Below are positions 41,518 to 50,355 of a stretch of 64,000 nucleotides of DNA, piece after piece. Within the stretch, counting starts at the first letter, position 1; every line of letters starts with the position of its first letter. Source of the DNA: Fodinibacter sp038258215 (GTDB lineage: Bacteria > Actinomycetota > Actinomycetes > Actinomycetales > Dermatophilaceae). Made by a program: the position numbers and the translations under genes. Under the pieces are notes generated by a model. The model made no database searches, was not told the origin of the DNA, and was given only the letters and a program-made list of their open reading frames with translations. The DNA lies in contig JBBSQC010000015.1 in assembly GCA_038258215.1 (NCBI GenBank), positions 1 to 64,000 on the forward strand. The letters are read 5' to 3'.

Positions 41518-42389
41518 GCGGAGCACGACGCATCTTCGTGCAGGTACCCGAATACCGCGACAGTGAGCTCGAAGCGACCCTGACCGACCTGCTGGCTCGA
41601 GCAGACCGACCCGACCTTCTCCGGGTGGTCGTGCTCAGTCAGCGAACACCGGATGACCCCCCGGTACGGGTACCCGGCGGGGCAGGTGAGACCGTCGAGG
41701 TCATCGAGGTGGCCGCATCTGCAAGTCGCGGTCCGAACTGGGCCAGACGGGTCCTTCAGGAGCGGTACGAGGGAGAGGAGTACGCCCTCCTCATCGACTC
41801 GCACCTGCGGTTCGCAACCGGCTGGGACACGATGTCGGTCGGGATGCTTGAGACGTTGCTGCGCCGATGTGACAAGCCCCTCCTCACCGCCTACCTGCCG
41901 TCCTACTCCCCCGGTCTGGGCAGGAGCGCCGCGCCCTACAAGATCTACCCGCTGGGTCGACAGGACGGAGTCCTGACGCGCCTGACGAGCTTTCCGCTTC
42001 GTGGCTGGCAGCAGCTGGACGCGCCAGTTGTTGCGGAGTACCTCTCGTTGCATTTTGCTTTCGCGTCCGGCTCTCTCATGGCCGAGGTGCCCCACGATCC
42101 CGAGGTGTACTTCTTCGGCGACGAGGTCGCGTACGGCGCTCGAGCCTTCACCCATGGATGGGACCTCTTCCACCCTCATCGGGTGCTGGGCTGGCATGCC
42201 TACGACCGCGGGACCCGCAAACCGCACTGGGACGACCATCCGCAGTGGGGCGAGCAACATCAGCAGACCCTCGGCCGGTTGCGCAGACTATTCACCGGGG
42301 ACTCGGCTCTGGACGGGCTGCGCGGAGAGGCGCGTACTGTCGCCGACTACGAGCGGCACATCATGGCCCCTCTGGTGCGGCCGTGCTGA
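41514..42389 (+). CDS. GlcNAc-transferase family glycosyltransferase (Skp1-hydroxyproline GlcNAcT type)
   Basis: A 291-residue cytoplasmic glycosyltransferase of the PF11397 (GlcNAc) type, named for the enzyme that adds GlcNAc to hydroxyproline of Skp1 in Dictyostelium. Markers: RIFVQVPEYRDSELEATLTD at the N-terminus, RGPNWARRVLQERYEGEEYA, LLIDSHLRFATGWDTMSVGM (the D-x-H metal/nucleotide motif), FASGSLMAEVPHDPEVYFFG-DE and RVLGWHAYDRG. GTG 41514 overlaps the preceding stop, and the following dioxygenase start lies inside its last codons, so the three are translationally coupled. The natural acceptor in bacteria is not known. Confidence 0.82.
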   Translation: MSGARRIFVQVPEYRDSELEATLTDLLARADRPDLLRVVVLSQRTPDDPPVRVPGGAGETVEVIEVAASASRGPNWARRVLQERYEGEEYALLIDSHLRFATGWDTMSVGMLETLLRRCDKPLLTAYLPSYSPGLGRSAAPYKIYPLGRQDGVLTRLTSFPLRGWQQLDAPVVAEYLSLHFAFASGSLMAEVPHDPEVYFFGDEVAYGARAFTHGWDLFHPHRVLGWHAYDRGTRKPHWDDHPQWGEQHQQTLGRLRRLFTGDSALDGLRGEARTVADYERHIMAPLVRPC

Positions 42390-42979
42390 TACCGGCCGAC
42401 GACGTGCTCGTTGTCGACGGCTACCTCGATCCTGACCGGTGCCGGGTCGTCCTCGAAGAGCTCGACTATGTCCTCTGGGGGGACAGCCGAGTGGTCCGAG
42501 CCCAAGGTGACGGCGAGATCTTGAGTTTTCGCTCCGACGAGCGCACCAGCCGGTCAACGACCCAGAAGTGGTTCGGCGAGCGCCTCCTGGCGGAACTCAC
42601 CGTTCTCGAGTCGCGACTGGAGACCGACTTCGGCCCGCCACCGACCTACCTGGAGGAATGGCAGGGCGTGCGCTATCAGCCGGGCGGGCGGTTCGGCCTG
42701 CACACCGACGGCGGCCTGTTCGCGGATGACCCCGCCGGTGAGCGCGTGATCACCTTTCTGCTCTGCGTGCAGGCCCCCCACGCCGGCGGCGAGACGTACT
42801 TCCCCCGACTGAGCCGCCTCGTCGAGCCTCGCGCGGGCAGGCTCGTCGTGTGGCGCAACCTGTCGGTTGACAACACCGCTAACAGCACGTTCCTGCACGC
42901 CTCCACTCCTGTCCGTGAAGGGTCCAAGACCGTCGTCACCACCTGGTCTCGCCAGCGACCCGCACGGGAACCGGCGTAG
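42383..42979 (+). CDS. 2-oxoglutarate/Fe(II)-dependent dioxygenase, prolyl 4-hydroxylase-like
   Basis: A 198-residue oxygenase. The Fe(II) ligands are His and Asp in RFGLHTDGGLF and a distal His in STFLHASTPV. The 2-oxoglutarate anchor is the Lys of EGSKTVVTTWSR, and WQGVRYQPGG precedes the HxD, as in prolyl 4-hydroxylase-type proteins. The double-stranded beta-helix is complete. The GTG at 42383 overlaps the glycosyltransferase end. Eukaryotic Skp1 modification uses exactly this pair of activities (proline hydroxylation, then GlcNAc addition), which makes the adjacency notable. Hydroxylation of a free amino acid or another residue is possible. Confidence 0.82.
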   Translation: MLIPADDVLVVDGYLDPDRCRVVLEELDYVLWGDSRVVRAQGDGEILSFRSDERTSRSTTQKWFGERLLAELTVLESRLETDFGPPPTYLEEWQGVRYQPGGRFGLHTDGGLFADDPAGERVITFLLCVQAPHAGGETYFPRLSRLVEPRAGRLVVWRNLSVDNTANSTFLHASTPVREGSKTVVTTWSRQRPAREPA

Positions 42980-43261
42980 GAGCCATCATGGCTCGTGCGC
43001 CACCGCCAGCGATGGATCGACCGCGCCTGCGAATTGGCGCATGGAACAGTTGCTGCGCGGCCCTCCGGCCGCCCTCTGGGTCAATGGAGCAGCCAACCAA
43101 CGAGGGCGCAGTTGTACGTCACCGCTGAAACAGCGGCAACGCTGTGGTCATGAGTGACATCACAGGTAACGGCGATCGCGCAGCGGGGCATGCTCGGGCC
43201 TTTGCGGTCTCGCCTGCATCCGGACATCCGAGCGCGGTTCGTCGCCCCGGTTCGGCGTCGC

Positions 43262-44029
43262 TTAGAAGACGGTGTATCCGCCGTCGACGGTGAGCACCGA
43301 GCCGGTCATGAAGCTGGACGCGTCACTGGCCAGGAAGACGATCGCGGGCCCGAGCTCGTCGGGCTCGCCGGCCCGCTGTTGCGGGGCGTCCTCGATCCAG
43401 TGGCGCTGGAACCGCTCGTCGTCCACCGGCGACATGTCGGTGTGCATGTAGCCGGGCGCGAGGGCGTTCACCCGGACGTTCATCGGCGCCCACTCGGCAG
43501 CCAGGCTTCGCGTCAGGTGGTGCACCGCGGCCTTCGAGGCGTTGTATGCGGGCTGCCACTGCGGGCGGTTGACGATGGCGGCGGACATGGACCCGATGTT
43601 GACGATCGTGCCGCCACCCGCGTCGATCATGTGACGTCCGAAGACCTGGCTGGCCATCCACACCCCGGTGAGGTTGACGTCGAGCACGGATCTCCACTCC
43701 TCGTCCGTGACCTCCAGCGCTGGGCGGTGGACGCACGCTCCCGCGTTGTTCACCAGGACGTCGACCCTGCCGAACCGGTCCACCGACTCCGAGAGGATGC
43801 GCTCGAGGTCGGCGCGCACGGTCACATCGCCCGGCACGGTCAGCGTGGGCGCGCCGACCGACTCCAGGGCCGCCGTGGTGTCGGCGGCGGCCGCGGCATC
43901 CCGCCCGACCACCACGATGTTCCCGCCGGCCTCGGCCAGGGCGACGGCGAAGGCGCGACCCAGCCCCCGGGTCGAACCGGTCACGACGGCGGTGCGTCCA
44001 TCCAGTCGGAAGCGATCAAGCACTGGCAC
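43262..44029 (-). CDS. Short-chain dehydrogenase/reductase (SDR)
   Basis: A 255-residue classical SDR oxidoreductase. It has the cofactor motif VVTGSTRGLGRAFAVALAEA (TGxxxGxG, residues about 17-25), VLVNNAGACVHRPA (NNAG), a Ser in VNIGSMSAA, and the catalytic YNASK (near 163-167). VNALAPGYMHTDM and GSVLTVDGGYTVF complete the family pattern. It resembles gluconate 5-dehydrogenase and other sugar-acid or polyol SDRs, but substrate prediction is weak. GTG start with GGAG upstream. It is divergent from the FNT transporter and convergent with the dioxygenase, across a 282-base gap in which I see no gene. Confidence 0.9.
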   Translation of the reverse strand: MPVLDRFRLDGRTAVVTGSTRGLGRAFAVALAEAGGNIVVVGRDAAAAADTTAALESVGAPTLTVPGDVTVRADLERILSESVDRFGRVDVLVNNAGACVHRPALEVTDEEWRSVLDVNLTGVWMASQVFGRHMIDAGGGTIVNIGSMSAAIVNRPQWQPAYNASKAAVHHLTRSLAAEWAPMNVRVNALAPGYMHTDMSPVDDERFQRHWIEDAPQQRAGEPDELGPAIVFLASDASSFMTGSVLTVDGGYTVF

Positions 44030-44174
44030 GGGCCTGCTCCTCGGTCACATGCGTCCGGCGGATGCCCAACGCTGATGCGTGGAGGGTATAGCCAATGGCC
44101 CCGATGCCGTCCACCCCAGGGACTCGCGGGACCCCTGCCGACGCAGGAGGGCGCGCGACGATTACGGTTCAGGC

Positions 44175-44960
44175 GTGGCGAGGACCGAGGAGCAGCCGGA
44201 CGAGCAGATCGACGACGCCTTCGAGCGGCTCGTCGGGGAGGGCTCCGAGCGTCTCTCCCGCCCCCTCCGGGCGCTGGTCCCGACGGGGCTGCTCGGCGGC
44301 ATCGACATCGGCGTGGGCATCCTCGCCTACCTCGTCGTCAAGACCGAGACCGACAACCAGATCCTGGCCGGCATCGCGTTCTCGATCGGCTTCGTCGCGC
44401 TGCTCCTGGCCCACAGCGAGCTGTTCACCGAGAACTTCCTCGTCCCGGTCACCGCTGCGGTCGCCGAGAAGGGCCCGTGGCTCGGGCTGGCCCGGCTCTG
44501 GGCCATCACCCTGGTCACCAACATCGCCGGGGGCGCACTGACCGTCTGGGTGATCCTCCGGGCCCGGCCGGACCTCGAGCCCGTCGCCCGCGAGACCGGG
44601 CTGCACTACGCCGAGCTCGGTGTGAGCCTGCAGAGCTTCCTGCTCGCGGTGCTCGCCGGGCTGGTCATCACGTTGATGACCCGGATGCAGCACTCGACCG
44701 ACAACCTCGGGGTGCGCATCGTGCCGGCCATCCTCTTCGGGTCGGTGCTGGTCGGCGCCGAGCTCTTCCACTGTGTGCTCGACTCGATCTTCATCATCGG
44801 CGCCGCCGTGGCCGGAGCCGACGTGACGGTCGGCCAGTTCCTCGTCGCGCTCGGCTGGTCGGTGCTCGGCAACACCGTCGGCGGCATCGGGCTCGTCACG
44901 TTCCTCCGCCTGGTGCGCACCGCCCCCAAGATCGAGGCGGAGCGCCACCAGACGTCCTGA
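44175..44960 (+). CDS. Formate/nitrite transporter (FNT) family protein, YfdC-like
   Basis: A 261-residue membrane protein of the FNT family with six spans. Segments: GGIDIGVGILAYLVVKT, AGIAFSIGFVALLLAHSELF-TENF (the FNT signature area), LWAITLVTNIAGGALTVWVI, SFLLAVLAGLVITLMTRMQH, VVGAELFHCVLD-type block and LGWSVLGNTVGGIGLVTFL. It resembles E. coli YfdC and actinobacterial relatives more than FocA or NirC. The hydrophilic acidic start (VARTEEQPDEQIDDAFERLV) is normal for this subgroup. GTG 44175 lacks a strong ribosome site and a start at 44079 cannot be ruled out. It is convergent with purH. Confidence 0.85.
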   Translation: MARTEEQPDEQIDDAFERLVGEGSERLSRPLRALVPTGLLGGIDIGVGILAYLVVKTETDNQILAGIAFSIGFVALLLAHSELFTENFLVPVTAAVAEKGPWLGLARLWAITLVTNIAGGALTVWVILRARPDLEPVARETGLHYAELGVSLQSFLLAVLAGLVITLMTRMQHSTDNLGVRIVPAILFGSVLVGAELFHCVLDSIFIIGAAVAGADVTVGQFLVALGWSVLGNTVGGIGLVTFLRLVRTAPKIEAERHQTS

Positions 44961-44978
44961 CCCGAGCGCGGGCCGCGG

Positions 44979-46607
44979 TCAGTGGGCGAAGTGGCGGGTG
45001 CCGGTGAAGTACATCGTCACGCCCGCCGCCTGAGCCGCCTCCACGACCTCCGCGTCACGCATCGAGCCACCGGGTGCCACGACGGCGCAGACCCCGGCGT
45101 CGAGGAGCACCTGGAGCCCGTCGGCGAAGGGGAAGAACGCGTCGGATGCCGCGACCGCGCCCCGAGCGCGGTCCGCACCGGCCCGGGTGACCGCGAGGTG
45201 GCACGCGTCCACGCGGTTGACCTGACCCATGCCGATGCCCACCGAGGCGCTGCCCCGGGCGAGCAGGATCGCGTTGGACTTCACCGCGCGCACCGAGCGC
45301 CACGCGAACTGGAGGTCGGCGAGCGTCGCGTCGTCGGCCGGGTCGCCCGCGGCGAGGCGCCAGTGCTCGGCGTCGTCGCCCCCCGTGACCGCGCCGTCCT
45401 CACCCGTGACGACGGCGTCCACGGCATCCCGCTGCTGCATGAGGAGGCCACCGCTGATCGGACGCGTCTCGACCCCACCCCGAGTCGGCGCCGGGCACTC
45501 CATCAGGCGAATGTTCTTCTTGGCGGTGAGCACCTCGAGCGCGTCGGGCTCGAAGGACGGAGCGACAACGACCTCGGTGAAGATGTCGGCGACGGTGCGC
45601 GCCATCTCGACGGTGACCGGGAGGTTGGTGGCGATGATGCCCCCGAACGCCGAGACCGGGTCGCAATCGTGCGCCTTGCGGTGGGCGTCGGCGATGTCGG
45701 CACCGACGGCGATGCCGCACGGGTTGGCGTGCTTCACGACCGCCACGGTCGGCTGCTCCCCGTGGTCGTGGGCCGCGCGCACCGCGGCGTCGGCGTCGAC
45801 GTAGTTGTTGTAGGACATCTCCTTGCCGTGCAGCTGGGTGGCCTGCGCCAGCCGCGGCTGCGGCTGGAACCCGTTGGTGTAGAGGGCGGCCCGCTGGTGC
45901 GGGTTTTCCCCGTAGCGGAGCACTGAGGCCTTGTCCCACGTGCCACCGACCCAGGCCGGGAAGCCGGTGCCGCCACTGGTGTCGGTGAGGACGCTGCTCA
46001 TCCACGACGCGACCTGCACGTCGTACGTCGCGGTGTGCACGAACGCCTCCGCCGCCAGCCGGGTGCGCTGCGCGAGGGTGAACCCGCCACTGCGCACGGC
46101 ATCGAGCACGGTGCCGTATGCCGTGGGGTCGGTGACGACGGCGACGCTCGGGTGGTTCTTGGCGGCGGCCCGGACCATGGAGGGGCCGCCGATGTCGATC
46201 TGCTCGACGCACTCGTCGGCCGCGGCACCCGACAGCACGGTCGAGGTGAACGGGTAGAGGTTGACGACGACGAGCTCGAACGCCTCGACCCCGAGCTCGG
46301 CGAGCTGCGCCACGTGCTCGGGCTTGCGGGTATCGGCGAGGATGCCGGCGTGCACCCGGGGGTGCAGCGTCTTGACCCGGCCCTCGAGGCACTCCGGGAA
46401 GCCGGTGAGGTCCTCGACCCGGGTCACGGGGAGCCCGAGCGACTCGATGAGGGCCGCCGACCCGCCGGTGGAGACCAGCTCGACGCCTGCGTCGTGCAGG
46501 CCCCGGACGAGGTCGTCTAGGCCGGTCTTGTCGAAGACCGAGACGAGGGCCCGGCGCACCTGGCGGACGTCCTCGGAGGGACCTGGGGCGGACACGGCGG
46601 CGGACAT
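44979..46607 (-). CDS. purH: Bifunctional AICAR transformylase / IMP cyclohydrolase
   Basis: A 542-residue bifunctional enzyme for the last two steps of IMP synthesis. The N-terminal MGS-like cyclohydrolase domain (RRALVSVFDKTGLDDLVRGL, STGGSAALIESLGLPV, FPECLEGRVKTLHPRVHAGI) is followed by the transformylase domain (LRYGENPHQRAALY, VVKHANPCGIAVG, DPVSAFGGIIATN, KSNAILLARG, ASDAFFPFADGLQ). The Lys-His dyad of the transformylase site (VKHANPCG) is intact. ATG 46605-46607 after GAGGAGCCC is preferred to a start 29 codons upstream. purN, its normal upstream neighbour, is 11.7 kb away behind the galactoside block. Confidence 0.97.
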   Translation of the reverse strand: MSAAVSAPGPSEDVRQVRRALVSVFDKTGLDDLVRGLHDAGVELVSTGGSAALIESLGLPVTRVEDLTGFPECLEGRVKTLHPRVHAGILADTRKPEHVAQLAELGVEAFELVVVNLYPFTSTVLSGAAADECVEQIDIGGPSMVRAAAKNHPSVAVVTDPTAYGTVLDAVRSGGFTLAQRTRLAAEAFVHTATYDVQVASWMSSVLTDTSGGTGFPAWVGGTWDKASVLRYGENPHQRAALYTNGFQPQPRLAQATQLHGKEMSYNNYVDADAAVRAAHDHGEQPTVAVVKHANPCGIAVGADIADAHRKAHDCDPVSAFGGIIATNLPVTVEMARTVADIFTEVVVAPSFEPDALEVLTAKKNIRLMECPAPTRGGVETRPISGGLLMQQRDAVDAVVTGEDGAVTGGDDAEHWRLAAGDPADDATLADLQFAWRSVRAVKSNAILLARGSASVGIGMGQVNRVDACHLAVTRAGADRARGAVAASDAFFPFADGLQVLLDAGVCAVVAPGGSMRDAEVVEAAQAAGVTMYFTGTRHFAH

Positions 46608-46718
46608 CTGGGCTCCTCGGGGGTCGGGTCGAGCATGCTGTCCGGGGCACCCAGGCGGGCGATGCACCCGGCTCACTCCCCGGTGGTGACCCACCCGCGC
46701 CAGTCGTCGGGTCGGAGT

Positions 46719-47201
46719 CTACCGATCCTCCGCCTCGAGTGCGGAAGTGGTGGCCGGGGCAGCCACTTCCGCACTCGAGGCGGAGTAGGGGGAGGGCGGG
46801 AGCGGGGTGGGCCACGAGCCACCGAGCACCCGGTCCACGTCGAGCACGACGACGACCCGCTCGGGGTTCGGGCGCGGCCGGCGGTAGCGCGCGGCGTAGC
46901 GCTGCTCGGCGTCGCGCACCGACTCGGCGTCCTCCACCACCCGGGTCGTGCCTTCCAGGGTGACCCACCTGCGACCCTCCACCTGGCTGAGGGCGGCGCG
47001 CCGCCCGGCCCGCGCCTGGATCACCTTGGCACTCGTGCGGCCACTGATCACTCGCGCGACCAGAGCCTCGGCGTCCCAGGTGAAGCCCACCGGGACGGCG
47101 TGCGGTGAGCCGTCGGCACGGAGGGTGGTCAACGTCGCGAGGTGCCGCTCGGCGATGAACAGCAGGGCCTCGGGAGAGAGGTCCTGCGGGTGCGTGGCCA
47201 C
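46719..47201 (-). CDS. PPOX-class FMN/F420-dependent oxidoreductase with palindrome-encoded tail
   Basis: A 160-residue split-barrel flavoprotein of the pyridoxamine-phosphate-oxidase-like family, common in actinobacteria where many use F420. Typical blocks: LSPEALLFIAERHLATLTTL, ADGSPHAVPVGFTWD, SAKVIQARAGRRAALSQVEG, RRWVTLEGTTRVVED, RYAARYRRPRPNPERVVVVL and DVDRVLGG. The last 20 or so residues (ASSAEVAAPATTSALEAEDR) are encoded by a 58-base perfect palindrome and are absent from the family pattern, so the original C-terminus has probably been replaced or extended. Substrate unknown. Confidence 0.82.
   Translation of the reverse strand: MATHPQDLSPEALLFIAERHLATLTTLRADGSPHAVPVGFTWDAEALVARVISGRTSAKVIQARAGRRAALSQVEGRRWVTLEGTTRVVEDAESVRDAEQRYAARYRRPRPNPERVVVVLDVDRVLGGSWPTPLPPSPYSASSAEVAAPATTSALEAEDR
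46728..46785. repeat. Perfect 23-base inverted repeat forming the 3' end of the PPOX gene
   Basis: Arms 46728-46750 and 46763-46785 match perfectly over 23 bases around a 12-base loop (arm core CCTCGAGTGCGGAAGTGG). It contains most of the last 22 codons of the PPOX gene, whose stop lies inside the left flank. It may double as terminator for both the PPOX gene and read-through from purH's upstream side. It shares no sequence with the other palindromes in the window. Confidence 0.9.
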
Positions 47202-47278
47202 CCCGGGAGTCTGTCACGGTGGCACGCCGGGCCCGCGGGGCGGCGTCCACCGCGGGCCCGGGCGTGATCAGCCCCCGG

Positions 47279-49429
47279 TCAGTCCGCCACGGTGAGGTGC
47301 ACCAGGAAACCCTGCGCGGGCGCCAGCACGGGCAGTGCGAGTCCGACGCCGACCAGGGTGGCGCCCGAGACCACCAGGCCCTCCCGCACGGCGGTCCCCC
47401 ACCAGGCGGGTGGGCTGGTCTGCACCGTCGCGGGGAGGCCTGCCTCCGGGCGCACGCGCACCCGGTAGGCCCGCTCGACGTCCAGCCCCGGGAGCGGGAG
47501 CAGTCCCGGGCTCACTCCCCTACCGGTCGCCACCGAGACGACCGTGAAGACGGCATCCGACCGGTCCGGGGACACGACTCCCCCGACGACCAGCGCCGGG
47601 TCCGGGTGGTCCGAGCGCACCACGTCGCCGCTGTGCAACAGGGGTCGGAGCTCGCGATAGAGCCCGGACCAGCGACGGAGGTCCTCGAGCTCGTCACCGG
47701 AGCACTGCGTGATGTCCCACTCCAGGCCCGCGTGCCCCTGGAGGGCGAGAAGCATGCGCAGCGACAGGTCGAGATCCCGGTGGGTCGTGTGCGCCCGCGG
47801 CGGCCCCACGTGCGACCCCATCCGCTCCGGTGGCACGAGCAGGCCGGTCCACCGCTGGATCGCGACCCGCTCAAGGGCGTCGTTGCAGTCCGAGGTCCAG
47901 ACCCGGTCGGTGCGCGCCAGCACTCCGAGGTCCACGCGCGCGCCGCCGCTGGAGCAGGACTCGATCTCGAGGCCCGGGTGGCGCTCCCGCAGGGCGTCGA
48001 GGAGCCGGTAGGTCGCCCGGGTCTGAGCGGCGACGGCCGCCCGGTCGGTGCCCGCCCCGTCCGTGCGGACCGCCTCGTGCAGGTCGCGGTTGTGGTCCCA
48101 CTTGATGAAGTCGATGTCGTACTGCGCGACAAGGGTGCTGATGGCCGCCAGCACGTGGTCGAAGGCCCGTGGGTTGGCGAGATCGAGCACGTGCTGCTGG
48201 CGCGAGGGGAGCGGTGGCCCCGCAACCGGGCCCAGGACCCAGTCGGGGTGGGCGCGCACCAGGTCGGAGTCGAGGTTGACCATCTCGGGCTCGAACCAGA
48301 GCCCGAACTCCATGCCCAGTCCCTTGACGTGGTCCACGAGCGGCGCAAGCCCCTGCGGCCACACCTCGTCCGAGACCACCCAGTCCCCCAGCCCGCGCAG
48401 GTCGTCGCGGCGGCTGCCGAACCACCCGTCGTCGAGCACGAACCGCTCCACACCGATCGAGGCCCCCACGTCGGCGAGCCGTCTCAGGTGCTCGAGGTCG
48501 GTCTGGAAGTAGACCGCCTCCCACGTGTTGAGCACGAGGGGCCGCGGGCTGGTGCGGTAGCACGGTTGCGCGCGCTGGTGGCGCACCAGGGAGCGGGTCA
48601 GCCCGTCGAGCCCGTGGCCGGAGTGGACGAACACCACGGGGGGCGCGGTGTAGGTCTCGCCGGGGCCGAGCCGCACCTCTCCGGGAGCGAGCGCCTCACC
48701 GCCGCCGAGCACCGACGCGTGCCCGCCAGCACCCTCTGGAAGTCGCTCGACGAGGTGGTCGTGGTTGCCGCTCCACGCAACGTGAGCGGCCCAGACCTCG
48801 CCGGAGCGGAAGCCGAAACCCGCTGTGCCGCAGACCATGAGGAGCGTGGCGTCGTGCCCGGTGCGGCCGCGCCGGCCGGTGCGCAGCCACGTCCCGTCCG
48901 AGAGCGCGTGTCGCTGTGGAGACCGTTCGCGACACCAGCGCCCGGTGAGGTCGAGCACCTCATCGGCTCGGGTGGGCAGGGGCAGGACCGCCGGCAGGGC
49001 ACCGACGTCGAGGGGCTCGCCCTCGGAGGCGATGCTCGTCAGAGTGTTCTGCACCACGAGCACCCCGTGCTCGTCCATCGTGAAGCGGATCTCCGCCTCC
49101 ACCTGCACGTCGGATGCCGTGGCCCGCACCACCGCGCTGGGTCCGTCGCCCTCGATCGTGGCCGCCCACCGGGGGGCCGCGTGACCACCCGCCCGGTGAC
49201 CGGCATACCCGGGCGTGCCGAGCCAGCCCTCCCCCGACGTGGGGAGCACGCTGAGCCGCCACGGCGCGTCGAGGGCGTTGTGCGGCACCGGGGCCGCGGT
49301 GACCACGGGGAGGTCCGCGAGCGCGGCATCCGGCAGGTCGGCACCCCAGTGCGCGACCCACGGGAGACCGCCCGCGTCCTGGACCAGGCCGAGGGCGGAC
49401 CCACCCCCACGGAGGGTGACGGTGGTCAT
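47279..49429 (-). CDS. Alpha-galactosidase (GH36)
   Basis: A 716-residue retaining alpha-galactosidase of family GH36. Three-part design: N-terminal beta-supersandwich (about 1-300), catalytic (beta/alpha)8 barrel (about 310-620) and C-terminal beta domain. Catalytic residues: nucleophile Asp445 in FIKWDHNRDL and acid/base Asp514 in WTSDCNDALER. Also RPLVLNTWEAVYF, ERFVLDDGWFG and FGLWFEPEMVN, which are diagnostic. No signal peptide, so it cleaves imported oligosaccharides such as melibiose or raffinose-type sugars in the cytoplasm. The ATG overlaps the permease stop (ATGA), making it the last gene of the ABC operon. Confidence 0.95.
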   Translation of the reverse strand: MTTVTLRGGGSALGLVQDAGGLPWVAHWGADLPDAALADLPVVTAAPVPHNALDAPWRLSVLPTSGEGWLGTPGYAGHRAGGHAAPRWAATIEGDGPSAVVRATASDVQVEAEIRFTMDEHGVLVVQNTLTSIASEGEPLDVGALPAVLPLPTRADEVLDLTGRWCRERSPQRHALSDGTWLRTGRRGRTGHDATLLMVCGTAGFGFRSGEVWAAHVAWSGNHDHLVERLPEGAGGHASVLGGGEALAPGEVRLGPGETYTAPPVVFVHSGHGLDGLTRSLVRHQRAQPCYRTSPRPLVLNTWEAVYFQTDLEHLRRLADVGASIGVERFVLDDGWFGSRRDDLRGLGDWVVSDEVWPQGLAPLVDHVKGLGMEFGLWFEPEMVNLDSDLVRAHPDWVLGPVAGPPLPSRQQHVLDLANPRAFDHVLAAISTLVAQYDIDFIKWDHNRDLHEAVRTDGAGTDRAAVAAQTRATYRLLDALRERHPGLEIESCSSGGARVDLGVLARTDRVWTSDCNDALERVAIQRWTGLLVPPERMGSHVGPPRAHTTHRDLDLSLRMLLALQGHAGLEWDITQCSGDELEDLRRWSGLYRELRPLLHSGDVVRSDHPDPALVVGGVVSPDRSDAVFTVVSVATGRGVSPGLLPLPGLDVERAYRVRVRPEAGLPATVQTSPPAWWGTAVREGLVVSGATLVGVGLALPVLAPAQGFLVHLTVAD

Positions 49430-50355
49430 CCCTTGGTCGACCCCAGGGTCAGCCCCGACACGAACTGCTTCTGGAGCGCGAAGAACACGACGAGGACGGG
49501 AAAAGCGACGATGATCGACCCCGCGGCGACGAGGTTGGTGTCGGCGAAGAACTGACCGCGGAGGTTGTTCAGAGCGCTCGTCACCGGATACTTGTCGCCC
49601 CGGGAGAGGAGCACCGTGGCCCAGAAGAACTCGTTGTAGATCCAGGTGACCTGCAGGGTCGCGAGGGCCGCGAGGGCGGGCCTCACCAGGGGCATCGTCA
49701 GCTGCCAGTACTGGCGCCAGATGCTCGCGCCGTCCAGCTCCGCGGACTCGTAGATCTCGTAGGGCAGCGTCTTCATGTAGTTGCTCAGGACGAAGGTGCA
49801 GAAGCCCAGCTGGAAGGCGGTGTTCACGAGGATCAACGCCCAGAAGCTGTTGAGCATCGTCCCGCTCTCGCTCATGAAGGTGGGGAGCGGGATCTCGCGG
49901 AACATCCGGAACACGGGGATGAGGAGGGCCTGGGGCGGCAGCAGGTTGGCGGCCAGGAAGATCCCGAGCAGGGTGAGGTTGAAGCGGTAGGAGAACCTCG
50001 CGAGCACGAAGGCGAGCAACGAGGACAGGAAGAGCGTCAGGGCGACGGCCGGCACCGTGATGAGCAACGAGTTCTTGAGGTGCAGCCCGAAGTTCCCACG
50101 ACTCCACGCCTCCTGGTAGTTGTGCAGCGTCCATCCACCGAAGGAGAGGTACCCGTTGGTCTGGGTGTACGAGTAGTCACGGAAGGAGTTGTAGAGGGCC
50201 CACAGGAGCGGGAAGAGCCACACGATCGCCAGGATCATCATGATGACGGTAGCGACCGTCCCTCGCCGGCGGTTGATGACCCCGCCGCCGCTCGTGCTCC
50301 TGCGCGCCGTCGCGGCCTTCCTGGCCGGGGGTGCTGGGGCTGTGGTGGCGCTCAT
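49426..50355 (-). CDS. Sugar ABC transporter permease (MalG type)
   Basis: A 309-residue CUT1-family permease. An N-terminal basic region is followed by six membrane spans. The EAA loop that docks the ATPase is EIYESAELDGASIWRQYWQL-TMPLVRPAL (consensus EAA...G.........I.LP). The C-terminal end KQFVSGLTLGSTKG is typical of MalG-like subunits. The ATG overlaps the preceding permease stop and its own stop overlaps the GH36 start, so the genes are translationally coupled. The substrate is likely an alpha- or beta-galactoside. Confidence 0.93.
   Translation of the reverse strand: MSATTAPAPPARKAATARRSTSGGGVINRRRGTVATVIMMILAIVWLFPLLWALYNSFRDYSYTQTNGYLSFGGWTLHNYQEAWSRGNFGLHLKNSLLITVPAVALTLFLSSLLAFVLARFSYRFNLTLLGIFLAANLLPPQALLIPVFRMFREIPLPTFMSESGTMLNSFWALILVNTAFQLGFCTFVLSNYMKTLPYEIYESAELDGASIWRQYWQLTMPLVRPALAALATLQVTWIYNEFFWATVLLSRGDKYPVTSALNNLRGQFFADTNLVAAGSIIVAFPVLVVFFALQKQFVSGLTLGSTKG

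Noticed and set aside
42988..43125. Small gene after the dioxygenase (about 45 codons from ATG 42988)
   Set aside because: No ribosome site and a composition like random high-GC sequence.
47279..50134. Long minus-strand frame extending alpha-galactosidase upstream to 951 codons
   Set aside because: The upstream part is antisense-frame sequence within the permease gene; the ATGA overlap at 49426-49429 fixes the real start.
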